From: Bacteroidaceae bacterium
GTDB lineage: Bacteria; Bacteroidota; Bacteroidia; Bacteroidales; Bacteroidaceae
Length of the DNA: 64,000 nt
Reading direction: 5' to 3'
NCBI GenBank assembly: GCA_024682395.1
Contig: JAIKZH010000055.1
Span: 62,001 to 126,000 of the forward strand
The first letter of the stretch is position 1. The number at the start of each line of letters is the position of its first letter. Position numbers and translations under genes: made by a program. Shown one piece after another: positions 7,995-15,557 of this stretch. The notes beneath the pieces are model-generated. The model worked only from the letters and a program-made list of their open reading frames with translations. It did not search any database and had not been told where the DNA came from.

Positions 7995-9011
7995 ATGGGA
8001 AAGAAAATTGTTGCAATTATTGCAGGAGGCGACTCTTCAGAACACGACGTCTCAATGCGCAGCGCAGCTGGTATCAGCTCATGGCTCGATACTGAGAAAT
8101 ATATTGTTTATACTATAGAAGTTAGAGGACTTAATTGGCAAGTCCTTCTGTCCGACGGCACTACAACAGAAGTTAACCGCCACGATTTCTCGTTCACTGA
8201 CAAAGGACAGACCATACACCCTGATTTTGCATATATCACCATACATGGCACCCCAGGAGAAAACGGTATTCTACAAGGCTACTTTGAACTCCTACACATC
8301 CCTTATTCATCATGCAACCTTCTTGCTGCAGCCATGACATTCGATAAGTTCACTCTCAACCAATACCTCAAAGGATTCGGAATAAAAATTGCCGATTCCA
8401 TCTTGCTGAGAAAAGGACAAACAATCAGCAACGAGGATGTAATTGAGAAAATAGGACTTCCATGCTTCATCAAGCCAAACGGAGCAGGAAGTAGTTTCGG
8501 AGTCACTCGTTGCAAAGATGTTTCAGACATTCAGCCAGCCATCGCAACAGCGCACAAAGAATGCCCTGAAGTGATGATCGAATCAGAAATTGTAGGAACA
8601 GAAATTGCCAATGGTGTATATCGCAAAGCCAACGGAGATATCCACGTGTTACCAATCACCGAGGTTGCAAGTGAAAACGAATTCTTCGATTATAACGCAA
8701 AATACAACGGACAGGTAACTGAAATCACACCTGCACGTTTCTCTGACGAGACAACAAAAAGAATCAAAGCCCTCACCGAAGCAATTTACACTATCATTGG
8801 AGGCGAAGGCATCATGCGTGTCGATTATATCGTTTCAAAAGGAACAGCATCTGATGGCTCACAGACCGACGTAATCAACCTCTTGGAAATCAATGCAACT
8901 CCAGGAATGACAGCCACCAGTTTTATTCCTCAACAAGCAAAAGCCGATGGTTTACAGATGAAGGATATTCTCGATGAAGTAATCAATCAGAAACTGGGAG
9001 CAAATAAATAA
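7995..9011 (+). CDS. ddl: D-alanine--D-alanine ligase
   Basis: ATP-grasp enzyme joining two D-alanines for the peptidoglycan stem peptide, cytoplasmic. Length 338 is normal. Visible signatures: AGGDSSEHDVSMRSA at the N-terminus, HGTPGENG with the catalytic loop, FIKPNGAGSSFGVTR in the ATP-grasp B domain, and LLEINATPGMTATSF, whose Glu and Asn bind magnesium, at the C-terminus. Cotranscribed with the RluD-like and PASTA genes and followed by a strong terminator. Confidence 0.97.
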   Translation: MGKKIVAIIAGGDSSEHDVSMRSAAGISSWLDTEKYIVYTIEVRGLNWQVLLSDGTTTEVNRHDFSFTDKGQTIHPDFAYITIHGTPGENGILQGYFELLHIPYSSCNLLAAAMTFDKFTLNQYLKGFGIKIADSILLRKGQTISNEDVIEKIGLPCFIKPNGAGSSFGVTRCKDVSDIQPAIATAHKECPEVMIESEIVGTEIANGVYRKANGDIHVLPITEVASENEFFDYNAKYNGQVTEITPARFSDETTKRIKALTEAIYTIIGGEGIMRVDYIVSKGTASDGSQTDVINLLEINATPGMTATSFIPQQAKADGLQMKDILDEVINQKLGANK

Positions 9012-9038
9012 TAAAAATCCCATCAACTGACAAATCAT

Positions 9039-9088
9039 AAATCAAGCCTCAAATACTCACATTCTATGAGCCTTGAGGCTTGATTTTA
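9039..9088 (+). terminator. Intrinsic terminator after ddl
   Basis: A perfect 13-bp stem (AAATCAAGCCTCA at 9039-9051 with its complement at 9074-9086) and a 22-base loop, followed by TTTTATC. Ends the PASTA-rluD-ddl transcript. Confidence 0.85.
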
Positions 9089-9173
9089 TCTATAATTAAA
9101 GATTATCCTTTTCGCAAATAAATTTCCATGAAAAACAGAATCTTTCTCATAACCAGATAAAAACGACAAACAT

Positions 9174-11006
9174 ATGAGACTACAACAACTACATTTATTG
9201 ATTCTGTGTATGATACTTTCAAGTGCCGCATTTGCACAAAATAAACAAATAATATCAACACCAACAATAGCATTCATTCAACAGCCTGTTGCAGTTTCTA
9301 TTGCGCAAAAAGGAGAATCAATAGCACTCTCAGTAGAAGCTATAGGTTTTAATAAAGACATATCATATCAATGGTATCAGAACTCCGTAAACAGAAATTT
9401 TGGCGGTTCTCCTATCATTGGTGCGACATCAAAAGAATATGAGACCCCACCATTTACCGACAAAGAAATCAGATATTACTACTGTGTTGCATCCTACAGC
9501 AATAAAGAAACGACATCAGATGTCGCCACGGTAGCCTACACGGGGTTGCCAACACTTTATATCAACACACCTGAAGGTGTCGAGATAACCTCCAAGGAAG
9601 TATGGACAGAAAACACAACCATGACATTATCAAATGCATCCAAGAGTCAATGGAACTTTGAAAATGTCTCAACAAATATTCGTGGACGAGGAAACCACAC
9701 ATGGGAACTTAAGAAAAAACCATATGCTCTTAAACTGAATAAAAAACAAGAGATTATGGGCATGCCTAAACATAAGCGTTGGGTATTGATTGCAAACTAC
9801 TTAGACAACAGTTTTCTAAAGAATCATCTGGCCTTTTACCTAAGCCAAGAACTTGAAATGGACTACACGCTCCGTGGCGAATTTGTAGATCTGATATTCA
9901 ATGGCACTTACAGAGGACTTTATTGGCTGGGAGAAGCCATAAAAGTTGATAAAAACAGAGTAAATATTAATGATGGCAACGAGAATATGTCCGACAAGCA
10001 GGACAAGGATTTCCTAATCGAGATAGATAGTCATTTCGATGAACCCGTCAAATTCAGTTCATCAATCCGTAATCTACCTTATATGATTAAAAATGATGAT
10101 TATATGATTGATGAAGACGAACAGATAACCACAGGAGGTGAAGCACGCCTAAAACGTTTGCAAACAAAAATCAATGAGTTGGAGAATCTGCTCTACCCTG
10201 ATTACACATCGAAAAAGAACACAGATGATTGTTCTGCTCCAGACGAATCATATTCTGACATTATAGATGTTGCATCATGGGCTAAATTCTGGCTAATCAA
10301 TGAAATCATGCAAAACGAAGAATTAAAACTTCCTAGAAGTTGCTATTTTACATTCGAAAGCACCAACAAGGATCGCTTCAAAGCAGGTCCAGTGTGGGAC
10401 TTCGATTGGGGCGCATTAAAAGCATCAAATAGTATTGATGTCAATAATACGATATATTTCAATGCATTGTTTAAGTCACCCACATTCCTTGCCACACTTG
10501 AAGATCTATGGAGAAAGTATTCTTCAAAAATCAATATTATCGATGCAACAGAACCAATGCGCAACTACCTACGCATCGCCGCATTAACTGACAAAACAAA
10601 ATGGGGAACACATTATGATGCAGGTCAGTCTTCATCAAAAGGAGATTTTGACAACTACGTTGACTTCCTACAATCAATAGTTGAGCATAAAATTAGTGTG
10701 GTAGATAACTATATAACAAATACACTACCACAATACCAGATTTCAGAAACTCTAACTTCAATTACAGAACTCTCAACCCCAAATGAAGCAATCGCATCAA
10801 ACGAGGAACTAAGATTATGGACACACAACAAGGTAATATACATATCATCAAAACCAGGTCAAAAATATAAAATCACAGACCTCTACGGCAGAACATTAAA
10901 AGAAGGTATCACTACCACCAACTGCGAAGAAATTACCCTAAACCACCCATACAACGGAATAATTATTGTCCTCTCTGCACATAATTCATATAAGATAATG
11001 TATTAA
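9174..11006 (+). CDS. Secreted CotH-kinase-fold protein with Ig-like domain and T9SS-like tail
   Basis: 610 residues. A signal peptide (1-22, ending SAAFAQ) is followed by an Ig-like region at about 35-125 (SYQWYQNSV, YYYCVASYSN) and a CotH domain at about 155-500, recognised by NIRGRGNHTWELKKKPYALKL, the GMPKHKRWVLIANYLDNS segment and GPVWDFDWGA. CotH proteins are atypical protein kinases, known in spore coats and as secreted proteins. The last 80 residues (YKITDLYGRTLKEG and a terminal YKIMY) resemble a type-A T9SS sorting domain, which would make it a cell-surface or secreted protein. It is monocistronic. Kinase activity and substrate are inference. Confidence 0.8.
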   Translation: MRLQQLHLLILCMILSSAAFAQNKQIISTPTIAFIQQPVAVSIAQKGESIALSVEAIGFNKDISYQWYQNSVNRNFGGSPIIGATSKEYETPPFTDKEIRYYYCVASYSNKETTSDVATVAYTGLPTLYINTPEGVEITSKEVWTENTTMTLSNASKSQWNFENVSTNIRGRGNHTWELKKKPYALKLNKKQEIMGMPKHKRWVLIANYLDNSFLKNHLAFYLSQELEMDYTLRGEFVDLIFNGTYRGLYWLGEAIKVDKNRVNINDGNENMSDKQDKDFLIEIDSHFDEPVKFSSSIRNLPYMIKNDDYMIDEDEQITTGGEARLKRLQTKINELENLLYPDYTSKKNTDDCSAPDESYSDIIDVASWAKFWLINEIMQNEELKLPRSCYFTFESTNKDRFKAGPVWDFDWGALKASNSIDVNNTIYFNALFKSPTFLATLEDLWRKYSSKINIIDATEPMRNYLRIAALTDKTKWGTHYDAGQSSSKGDFDNYVDFLQSIVEHKISVVDNYITNTLPQYQISETLTSITELSTPNEAIASNEELRLWTHNKVIYISSKPGQKYKITDLYGRTLKEGITTTNCEEITLNHPYNGIIIVLSAHNSYKIMY

Positions 11007-11205
11007 TGGATTAGGAACATTTGCGCGAAAAGAGATCAACTGGCAGTTTTTTGCCACCTCTGTTGCCAACATCAAAATGCATATACCTAATATATTGAAA
11101 GAAAGAGAGTTAGATGAAAAATCAGTTATTAAGGATTACTTAATAACTGCCGATAAAGGCAAATAATGCAACAGTTGGTATTCATATAGTAATTATTTTT
11201 ATATG

Positions 11206-11240
11206 AAAAGCCCCGAAAGTATTTCTCACACTTTCGGGGC
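11206..11240 (-). terminator. Intrinsic terminator for the small exported protein
   Basis: Perfect 11-bp GC-rich stem (GCCCCGAAAGT at 11210-11220, complement at 11230-11240) with a 9-base loop. Read on the minus strand it is followed by TTTTCATAT, so it ends the gene whose stop is at 11295. Between 11007 and 11205 I see no gene. Confidence 0.85.
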
Positions 11241-11294
11241 ACACTCGTATATATAGAACTTATTAAAGATTAAAAGATTTCTTTGTTAGCTACA

Positions 11295-11918
11295 TTATTT
11301 ATAATTTCTTTTATTATTTGGTGTATTTGGTTTCACATCTTTTTTAGTATTTGGTTTATTTTTATAATTAGGAGTTTGACGTACACGATTTTCGTTAACA
11401 TCATTTGCTCTGTGTTGACGTATAATTGGAGTATTATTAGGTTTTACCTTGTTTATAGCAGGTTTGCTAATCTTCCTATCGGCATAGAAACGTGCTGTTT
11501 TGCGGTTATTTCCTCCTTTATAGCTGTCGTACACATTAGGGCGAGCTTTATAGAAGCGGTTTCTGTTATTGTACTTTGTGTAAATATTAAAGTACCATGT
11601 GCCAGAACGCCATGCAACTGGACGATATAAGTATTCTGTCTTTATGTATCTTTCATATTGCCATGCGTTTAATACGTACTTGAGGTCGGTATCACGGCGT
11701 GTCCACCATCTTCCATAGATCTCGTTGCGATTATTAACGCATAACAGATAATCAAGATTGATTTCATATACTGCATTATATTGTGCTTCTGTCAGATTCA
11801 ATTCATAAGCCATCTTGTCGCTGATGAATAATGCTTCGTTCTTCGCTTTGTTATAGTTCATCGCGTTTACAGTGATTGTTACTACTAACAACATCGCCAT
11901 TATCATAATCTTCTTCAT
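11295..11918 (-). CDS. Small exported, C-terminally basic protein of unknown function
   Basis: 207 residues with a clear signal peptide (residues 1-19, KKIMIMAMLLVVTITVNA). The middle part is rich in Tyr, Trp and Asn (YGRWWTRRDTDLKYVLNAW). The last 90 residues are low-complexity, rich in Lys, Asn, Arg and Pro, and would be disordered and strongly positive. I do not know a named family; a distant likeness of the ELNLTEAQYNAVYEIN part to the LTxxQ motif of Spy/CpxP-like proteins is possible but unproven. Unusually for this phylum an AGGAGGA sequence (minus strand, 11925-11931) precedes the ATG by six bases. Monocistronic. Confidence 0.7.
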   Translation of the reverse strand: MKKIMIMAMLLVVTITVNAMNYNKAKNEALFISDKMAYELNLTEAQYNAVYEINLDYLLCVNNRNEIYGRWWTRRDTDLKYVLNAWQYERYIKTEYLYRPVAWRSGTWYFNIYTKYNNRNRFYKARPNVYDSYKGGNNRKTARFYADRKISKPAINKVKPNNTPIIRQHRANDVNENRVRQTPNYKNKPNTKKDVKPNTPNNKRNYK

Positions 11919-12106
11919 AATCTATCCTCCTATATTTAAAAGTTAGACATCTGTTTTTATTTTCACACTGCAAATATCAATAAAAGATCAGAGTCGCAAA
12001 AGGAATTATTCCTAAAGTGATATAGTATTTTTACTATATGTGATAGGAATATGGGAAATACTATCAGCTTTGTCGTAATTGACAATTAACGTATCTGCTT
12101 AATATA

Positions 12107-12149
12107 AAAAAGGTTAGGTTGAGTTTCTTAAAACAGTAACTCAACCTAA
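12107..12149 (-). terminator. Intrinsic terminator downstream of the TonB-receptor transcript
   Basis: Perfect 12-bp stem (12114-12125 with 12138-12149, 12-base loop), followed on the minus strand by CC and six T. It lies 165 bases after the receptor's stop codon, so the mRNA has a long 3' part, which holds the possible micro-ORF at 12154-12219. Confidence 0.8.
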
Positions 12150-12153
12150 TTTG

Positions 12154-12219
12154 TTATTCTTGTTTCATTACAAAACAGAATAACGTGAACAAGAAAGTGT
12201 CAATGCTCTCGAAGAACAT
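12154..12219 (-). CDS. Possible 21-residue hydrophobic micro-protein
   Basis: An ATG-initiated frame coding MFFESIDTFLFTLFCFVMKQE, with the frame open upstream to 12270 (adding SFAILVAY directly before the Met). The peptide would be a single membrane helix. It sits between the TonB-receptor stop and its terminator, ending five bases before the terminator stem. There is no ribosome-binding evidence, and short hydrophobic frames arise by chance in AT-rich DNA, so this is weak. Confidence 0.2.
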   Translation of the reverse strand: MFFESIDTFLFTLFCFVMKQE

Positions 12220-12315
12220 ATAAGCGACAAGGATTGCAAAACTATTATTTATGGGTGTAATTATAATGTTTTAGTCGCCCATGATATCCTAACTTATTGC
12301 ATTGATTTTCTTATA

Positions 12316-14271
12316 TTATAGTACATACGAGATATTCATATATAAATTTCGTCCCTTCTGAGGAATATGACACCAGTCGGTATATGTGGCGTAGTATCTG
12401 TCGAAGAGATTCTCAACTCCTGCACGAAGTGTCGTTTTACGCCATACATATGTGGCGGATAAGTTACATATGGTCCATGCATTAGTTTTATTCTCACCAT
12501 ATTTCTTGCCGTTCTTACTCTGCAGCGTATGCCCTTTCACCTCAGTATTTAGGCTGAATGGGCCCAAATCGTAGGTTAAACGTGTGGAATAACTGAATGG
12601 AGATATAAGAGAGAGAGGCTCGCCTTCATCATCAAGTCCAATACTATAACTTCCTTTAGCTGTCAAACGTATTTTCTTAATTGGATTCCATTCCATTGTG
12701 ATTGATGAATTGGCAATCGTAGCATGATTTATATTGCCATACACCTTTACTCCTTCGGCATCTACAGTCATCGGGCACAAACGTGTTTCAAATTGACCAA
12801 TTATGTAGTTATTAAAGAAGAACGCATTGGCGTCCACTAATACAGAATATTTTCCATTAAACATAGACCTTTTGTAACTACCATTCAACTCAAATGCGTT
12901 TTCGTTCTTTAGGCGTGGATTACCTATATAATCATATTGGTCGAACGTGTTATTAAGATAGTATCCATATGCTTCTGTCACTGTCGGTGCACGGCTTCCC
13001 CAACCTGCGCCAATGGTGAACTGATTTTTTGCGGTAGATAGTCGATAACTGGCTGCTAATCGTCCTGTGGTTTGATAGTATTGCCTACTCATTCCAGGGA
13101 AGAAGACATTAAGTGCCTTATATCCTTCTTCGTTGTTTAATCGTTGATTCTGCCATGACAGTTTTGCTGATAGACGCAATAATGACACCTTAGACAAGGT
13201 GATATTATCGGTAACGGCTGTTCCTAAATTCAGTGTACCGACATCGGGCCACGTCACCATATACATCGGTGCAGCACCACCTGGATACATTGTCATGTCG
13301 GCAAACAAACGATTATAATAGCCATCTATGTTGAACTGCACACTGTGACGATCAGTAGTTGCTGCAAGGAGTGAATAAGCACCTGCTGTCCAACTTTTAC
13401 CAGGCATGTCCATGTGAATTTCCACATCGGGACGCTTTGTGTCATCCATTACGTGAGTTATATGGTTGTAATACACCTTTGTTTCCCACGAATCAAGTTT
13501 TCCTTCAAACAGATGCTTATACGACAACGATGTGATAAAGGCTTCTGCCTTGGCTACATCCATGTTTAATGCAGGATAACCGACATTGCTGGCGCGGTCG
13601 AAAATCAGTGTTGCTTCTGTCACATCGCATTCTGAGAGTCGCAAACCTGTATTCACAAAAGCATTCACTTTCTGGAATTGTGAGTATTCCACTTCACGAC
13701 CTCCGCCAGCTTTATAGTTGTCGGCATTGCGGTAAAACACGCCACCATTTGCATAAATCTTATGCGAGGAATAGGTTGCATCACCTCCATACACCTGAAG
13801 ATGTCCGTTTCCCTCGTATCCTAATGTTATCGTTGATGAATAACGGGTATTATCGAAGCCCGCCTTACGCAATCTAAGATCCAATGCACCGCCAATATTG
13901 CCTGTGGCTTGAGGATTACCATCAAGGCCACTATTCAAACTGATATTTTGTAGATTGCTGCTCTCTACATAACTCGTCACAGGGTCCATCTTATCTGTGC
14001 AGGCATAAAATATCTTCATGCCATCAATAGTTGTCGATAAACGTTCCGTCTGCATATTGTTTACATTCGGTTCCCAAGCATATGCTCCACGTCGAACCAG
14101 ATCCACATGATTCAGTTCCTGTAGATGTTCGTCAATTGAGGCTATAGCTCCTTTGGGCGACCGCTTGCCAGTCTGACTATGTGCTACGACCACTACCTCA
14201 TCCAATTGTTTTGTATTTGTAGCAATCGTATCTGTCTGAAATATAGCAGATAGTAATATAAGTCCTAACAT
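12316..14271 (-). CDS. TonB-dependent outer-membrane receptor, OprC-like, possibly copper
   Basis: 651 residues. A short signal-like N-terminus precedes a TonB box (LDEVVVVA, about 23-30), a plug domain containing the STTIDGMKIF and GGALDLRLRKAGF segments, then a long beta-barrel rich in aromatic girdle residues ending in MNISYVL. It takes up a small ligand at TonB's expense across the outer membrane. Met-rich stretches (HMDMPGKS, MTMYPGGAAPMYM) and the plug pattern recall OprC/NosA-type copper receptors, and the gene upstream encodes a lipoprotein with a YtkA-like domain; the copper idea is inference. No cobalamin-type riboswitch was found in front. Stop-to-start gap from the lipoprotein gene is 100 bases, containing a repeat. 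Confidence 0.85.
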   Translation of the reverse strand: MLGLILLSAIFQTDTIATNTKQLDEVVVVAHSQTGKRSPKGAIASIDEHLQELNHVDLVRRGAYAWEPNVNNMQTERLSTTIDGMKIFYACTDKMDPVTSYVESSNLQNISLNSGLDGNPQATGNIGGALDLRLRKAGFDNTRYSSTITLGYEGNGHLQVYGGDATYSSHKIYANGGVFYRNADNYKAGGGREVEYSQFQKVNAFVNTGLRLSECDVTEATLIFDRASNVGYPALNMDVAKAEAFITSLSYKHLFEGKLDSWETKVYYNHITHVMDDTKRPDVEIHMDMPGKSWTAGAYSLLAATTDRHSVQFNIDGYYNRLFADMTMYPGGAAPMYMVTWPDVGTLNLGTAVTDNITLSKVSLLRLSAKLSWQNQRLNNEEGYKALNVFFPGMSRQYYQTTGRLAASYRLSTAKNQFTIGAGWGSRAPTVTEAYGYYLNNTFDQYDYIGNPRLKNENAFELNGSYKRSMFNGKYSVLVDANAFFFNNYIIGQFETRLCPMTVDAEGVKVYGNINHATIANSSITMEWNPIKKIRLTAKGSYSIGLDDEGEPLSLISPFSYSTRLTYDLGPFSLNTEVKGHTLQSKNGKKYGENKTNAWTICNLSATYVWRKTTLRAGVENLFDRYYATYTDWCHIPQKGRNLYMNISYVL

Positions 14272-14289
14272 AGATAACGTTATTATAAT

Positions 14290-14352
14290 TGATAATCATG
14301 TGGCGGAGTCACAATTGATAATTGACAATTATTAATTATCAATTGCTCATAG
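14290..14352. repeat. Dispersed AATTGA-type intergenic repeat, copy 2
   Basis: Contains the 27-bp block 14304-14330 shared in inverted orientation with 5213-5239, followed by ATTAATTATCAATTG that folds back on the AATTGATAATTGACAATT part. It separates the lipoprotein gene from the TonB-receptor gene and could form a hairpin in their shared mRNA. Confidence 0.6.
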
Positions 14353-14371
14353 TGCTCATGCGTCTCAACTT

Positions 14372-15334
14372 TCAAATCGTAACATCCCAGTACAATGAGC
14401 TATAGCCATTACTTTGCGTGTCACCTCCCGCCACAACATTGCCGTTTTTATCGCGTACTGTTAGATGTATGCGCCACAATCCGGTCATGGTTAGTTTTAT
14501 AGAACCTTGATAACTACCATCGCTTTGTTGTGATAACGCAATATTATCGGGTGAAGTGTGGTTATCCATATCTGGCATACGAGGATCTATCTCGATAGTA
14601 AATGTCTCTGAAGATAAAGGGTATGGGGTGGTTATCGGTGTATTTTTCTTTGAAATATACGCACGTATCGTATTGATGCCAGTTTGGAAATCAAGTGGAT
14701 TTACCAATGAGAGATAGTATGTATCGCTACCTATTTTGAACGATTTCAACCATTGCTGGCCTTCTGGTAATGACTTTACAGTTATTTCGGCCTTATCCAG
14801 TCCTCCCTGCTTACCCAAAACCTGTGCGTCATAAGATAATGTCCATGAACCTGCTTCGCTGGTGTTCATCAAGAATGACACCCAAACACTCTTCAAAGCC
14901 AATGCGTCGTCATCGAAATCCAACTTAGTTTCGCCTATAGGTGTGCTATGATACATATTCATGTTCGACATGTACATAAGCGGTGTAATGCTTTTCAACT
15001 CGAAATTCTTTATATAGTTACCAGTTGCTTTATTTGTTGCAACAAAGAATATCTCATTATAACCTACATGGAACGTACCTGTACGTGTAAAAGCATACAC
15101 ATTATACTTATCATCAATCTCTGTTTGCAATTCTGGTATAATCTTCACCGTCTGCAAGAATCTATACACTTGTAATGCTTCCTCAGCAGAACAGCAGTTT
15201 ATATCATCTGTAATGGTGATTCCTGGAATCTCAATACCTGCTTGCACTCCGTCGTCGTTACTACTGCAAGCCACTAATACTGTAACGACAATAATCATGA
15301 AAAATCCTTTAAACAATCCTTTTACTTTCTTCAT
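14372..15334 (-). CDS. Lipoprotein with C-terminal YtkA-like domain
   Basis: 320 residues. Signal peptide with lipobox (VVTVLVAC, lipidated Cys at residue 23), followed by SSNDD, so probably at the inner leaflet of the outer membrane or surface exposed. The last 110 residues contain PRMPDMDNHTSP and GSIKLTMTGLWRIHLTV, matching the MPxMxxH...G.W...V pattern of YtkA-like/FixH-like domains often found near copper handling genes. Two adjacent Cys (NCCS) follow the lipid anchor region. It is transcribed from a good promoter at 15363-15393 and precedes the TonB receptor; a periplasmic or surface partner in metal capture is a reasonable inference. Confidence 0.7.
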   Translation of the reverse strand: MKKVKGLFKGFFMIIVVTVLVACSSNDDGVQAGIEIPGITITDDINCCSAEEALQVYRFLQTVKIIPELQTEIDDKYNVYAFTRTGTFHVGYNEIFFVATNKATGNYIKNFELKSITPLMYMSNMNMYHSTPIGETKLDFDDDALALKSVWVSFLMNTSEAGSWTLSYDAQVLGKQGGLDKAEITVKSLPEGQQWLKSFKIGSDTYYLSLVNPLDFQTGINTIRAYISKKNTPITTPYPLSSETFTIEIDPRMPDMDNHTSPDNIALSQQSDGSYQGSIKLTMTGLWRIHLTVRDKNGNVVAGGDTQSNGYSSLYWDVTI

Positions 15335-15362
15335 AACCCATAATGTTTTTTGTTAGACGCTG

Positions 15363-15393
15363 CAAAGGTACGGCTATTTCATTATTCACACAA
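15363..15393 (-). promoter_or_regulatory. Promoter of the lipoprotein-TonB receptor operon
   Basis: On the minus strand: TTG (15391-15393), 20 bases, TACCTTTG (15363-15370). Both boxes and the spacing match the Bacteroidetes primary sigma consensus. Distance to the ATG is about 28 bases. Confidence 0.75.
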
Positions 15394-15502
15394 TCGCACA
15401 TATGTGGCATTTATCATACCACAGATATGGGACAAGCGCAAGGTTACGCCTGATAATCAAGCGTTTACACGCAACAAGCAGCCAACAATAGAGGAAGGTC
15501 AA

Positions 15503-15530
15503 CAAAAAAAGGTCGGATTGCTCCGACCTT
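15503..15530 (-). terminator. Intrinsic terminator after rpoC
   Basis: Perfect 9-bp stem AAGGTCGGA/TCCGACCTT (15509-15517 and 15522-15530) with a 4-base loop, followed on the minus strand by a T run (7 T over 15504-15510). It ends the rpoB-rpoC transcript. Confidence 0.9.
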
Positions 15531-15557
15531 CATTTATATGTTTTGAATATGATAATA

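Noticed and set aside
12316..14371. Vitamin B12 (BtuB) assignment for the TonB receptor
   Set aside because: No cobalamin riboswitch in front and Met-rich loops with an OprC-like plug; copper is at least as likely.
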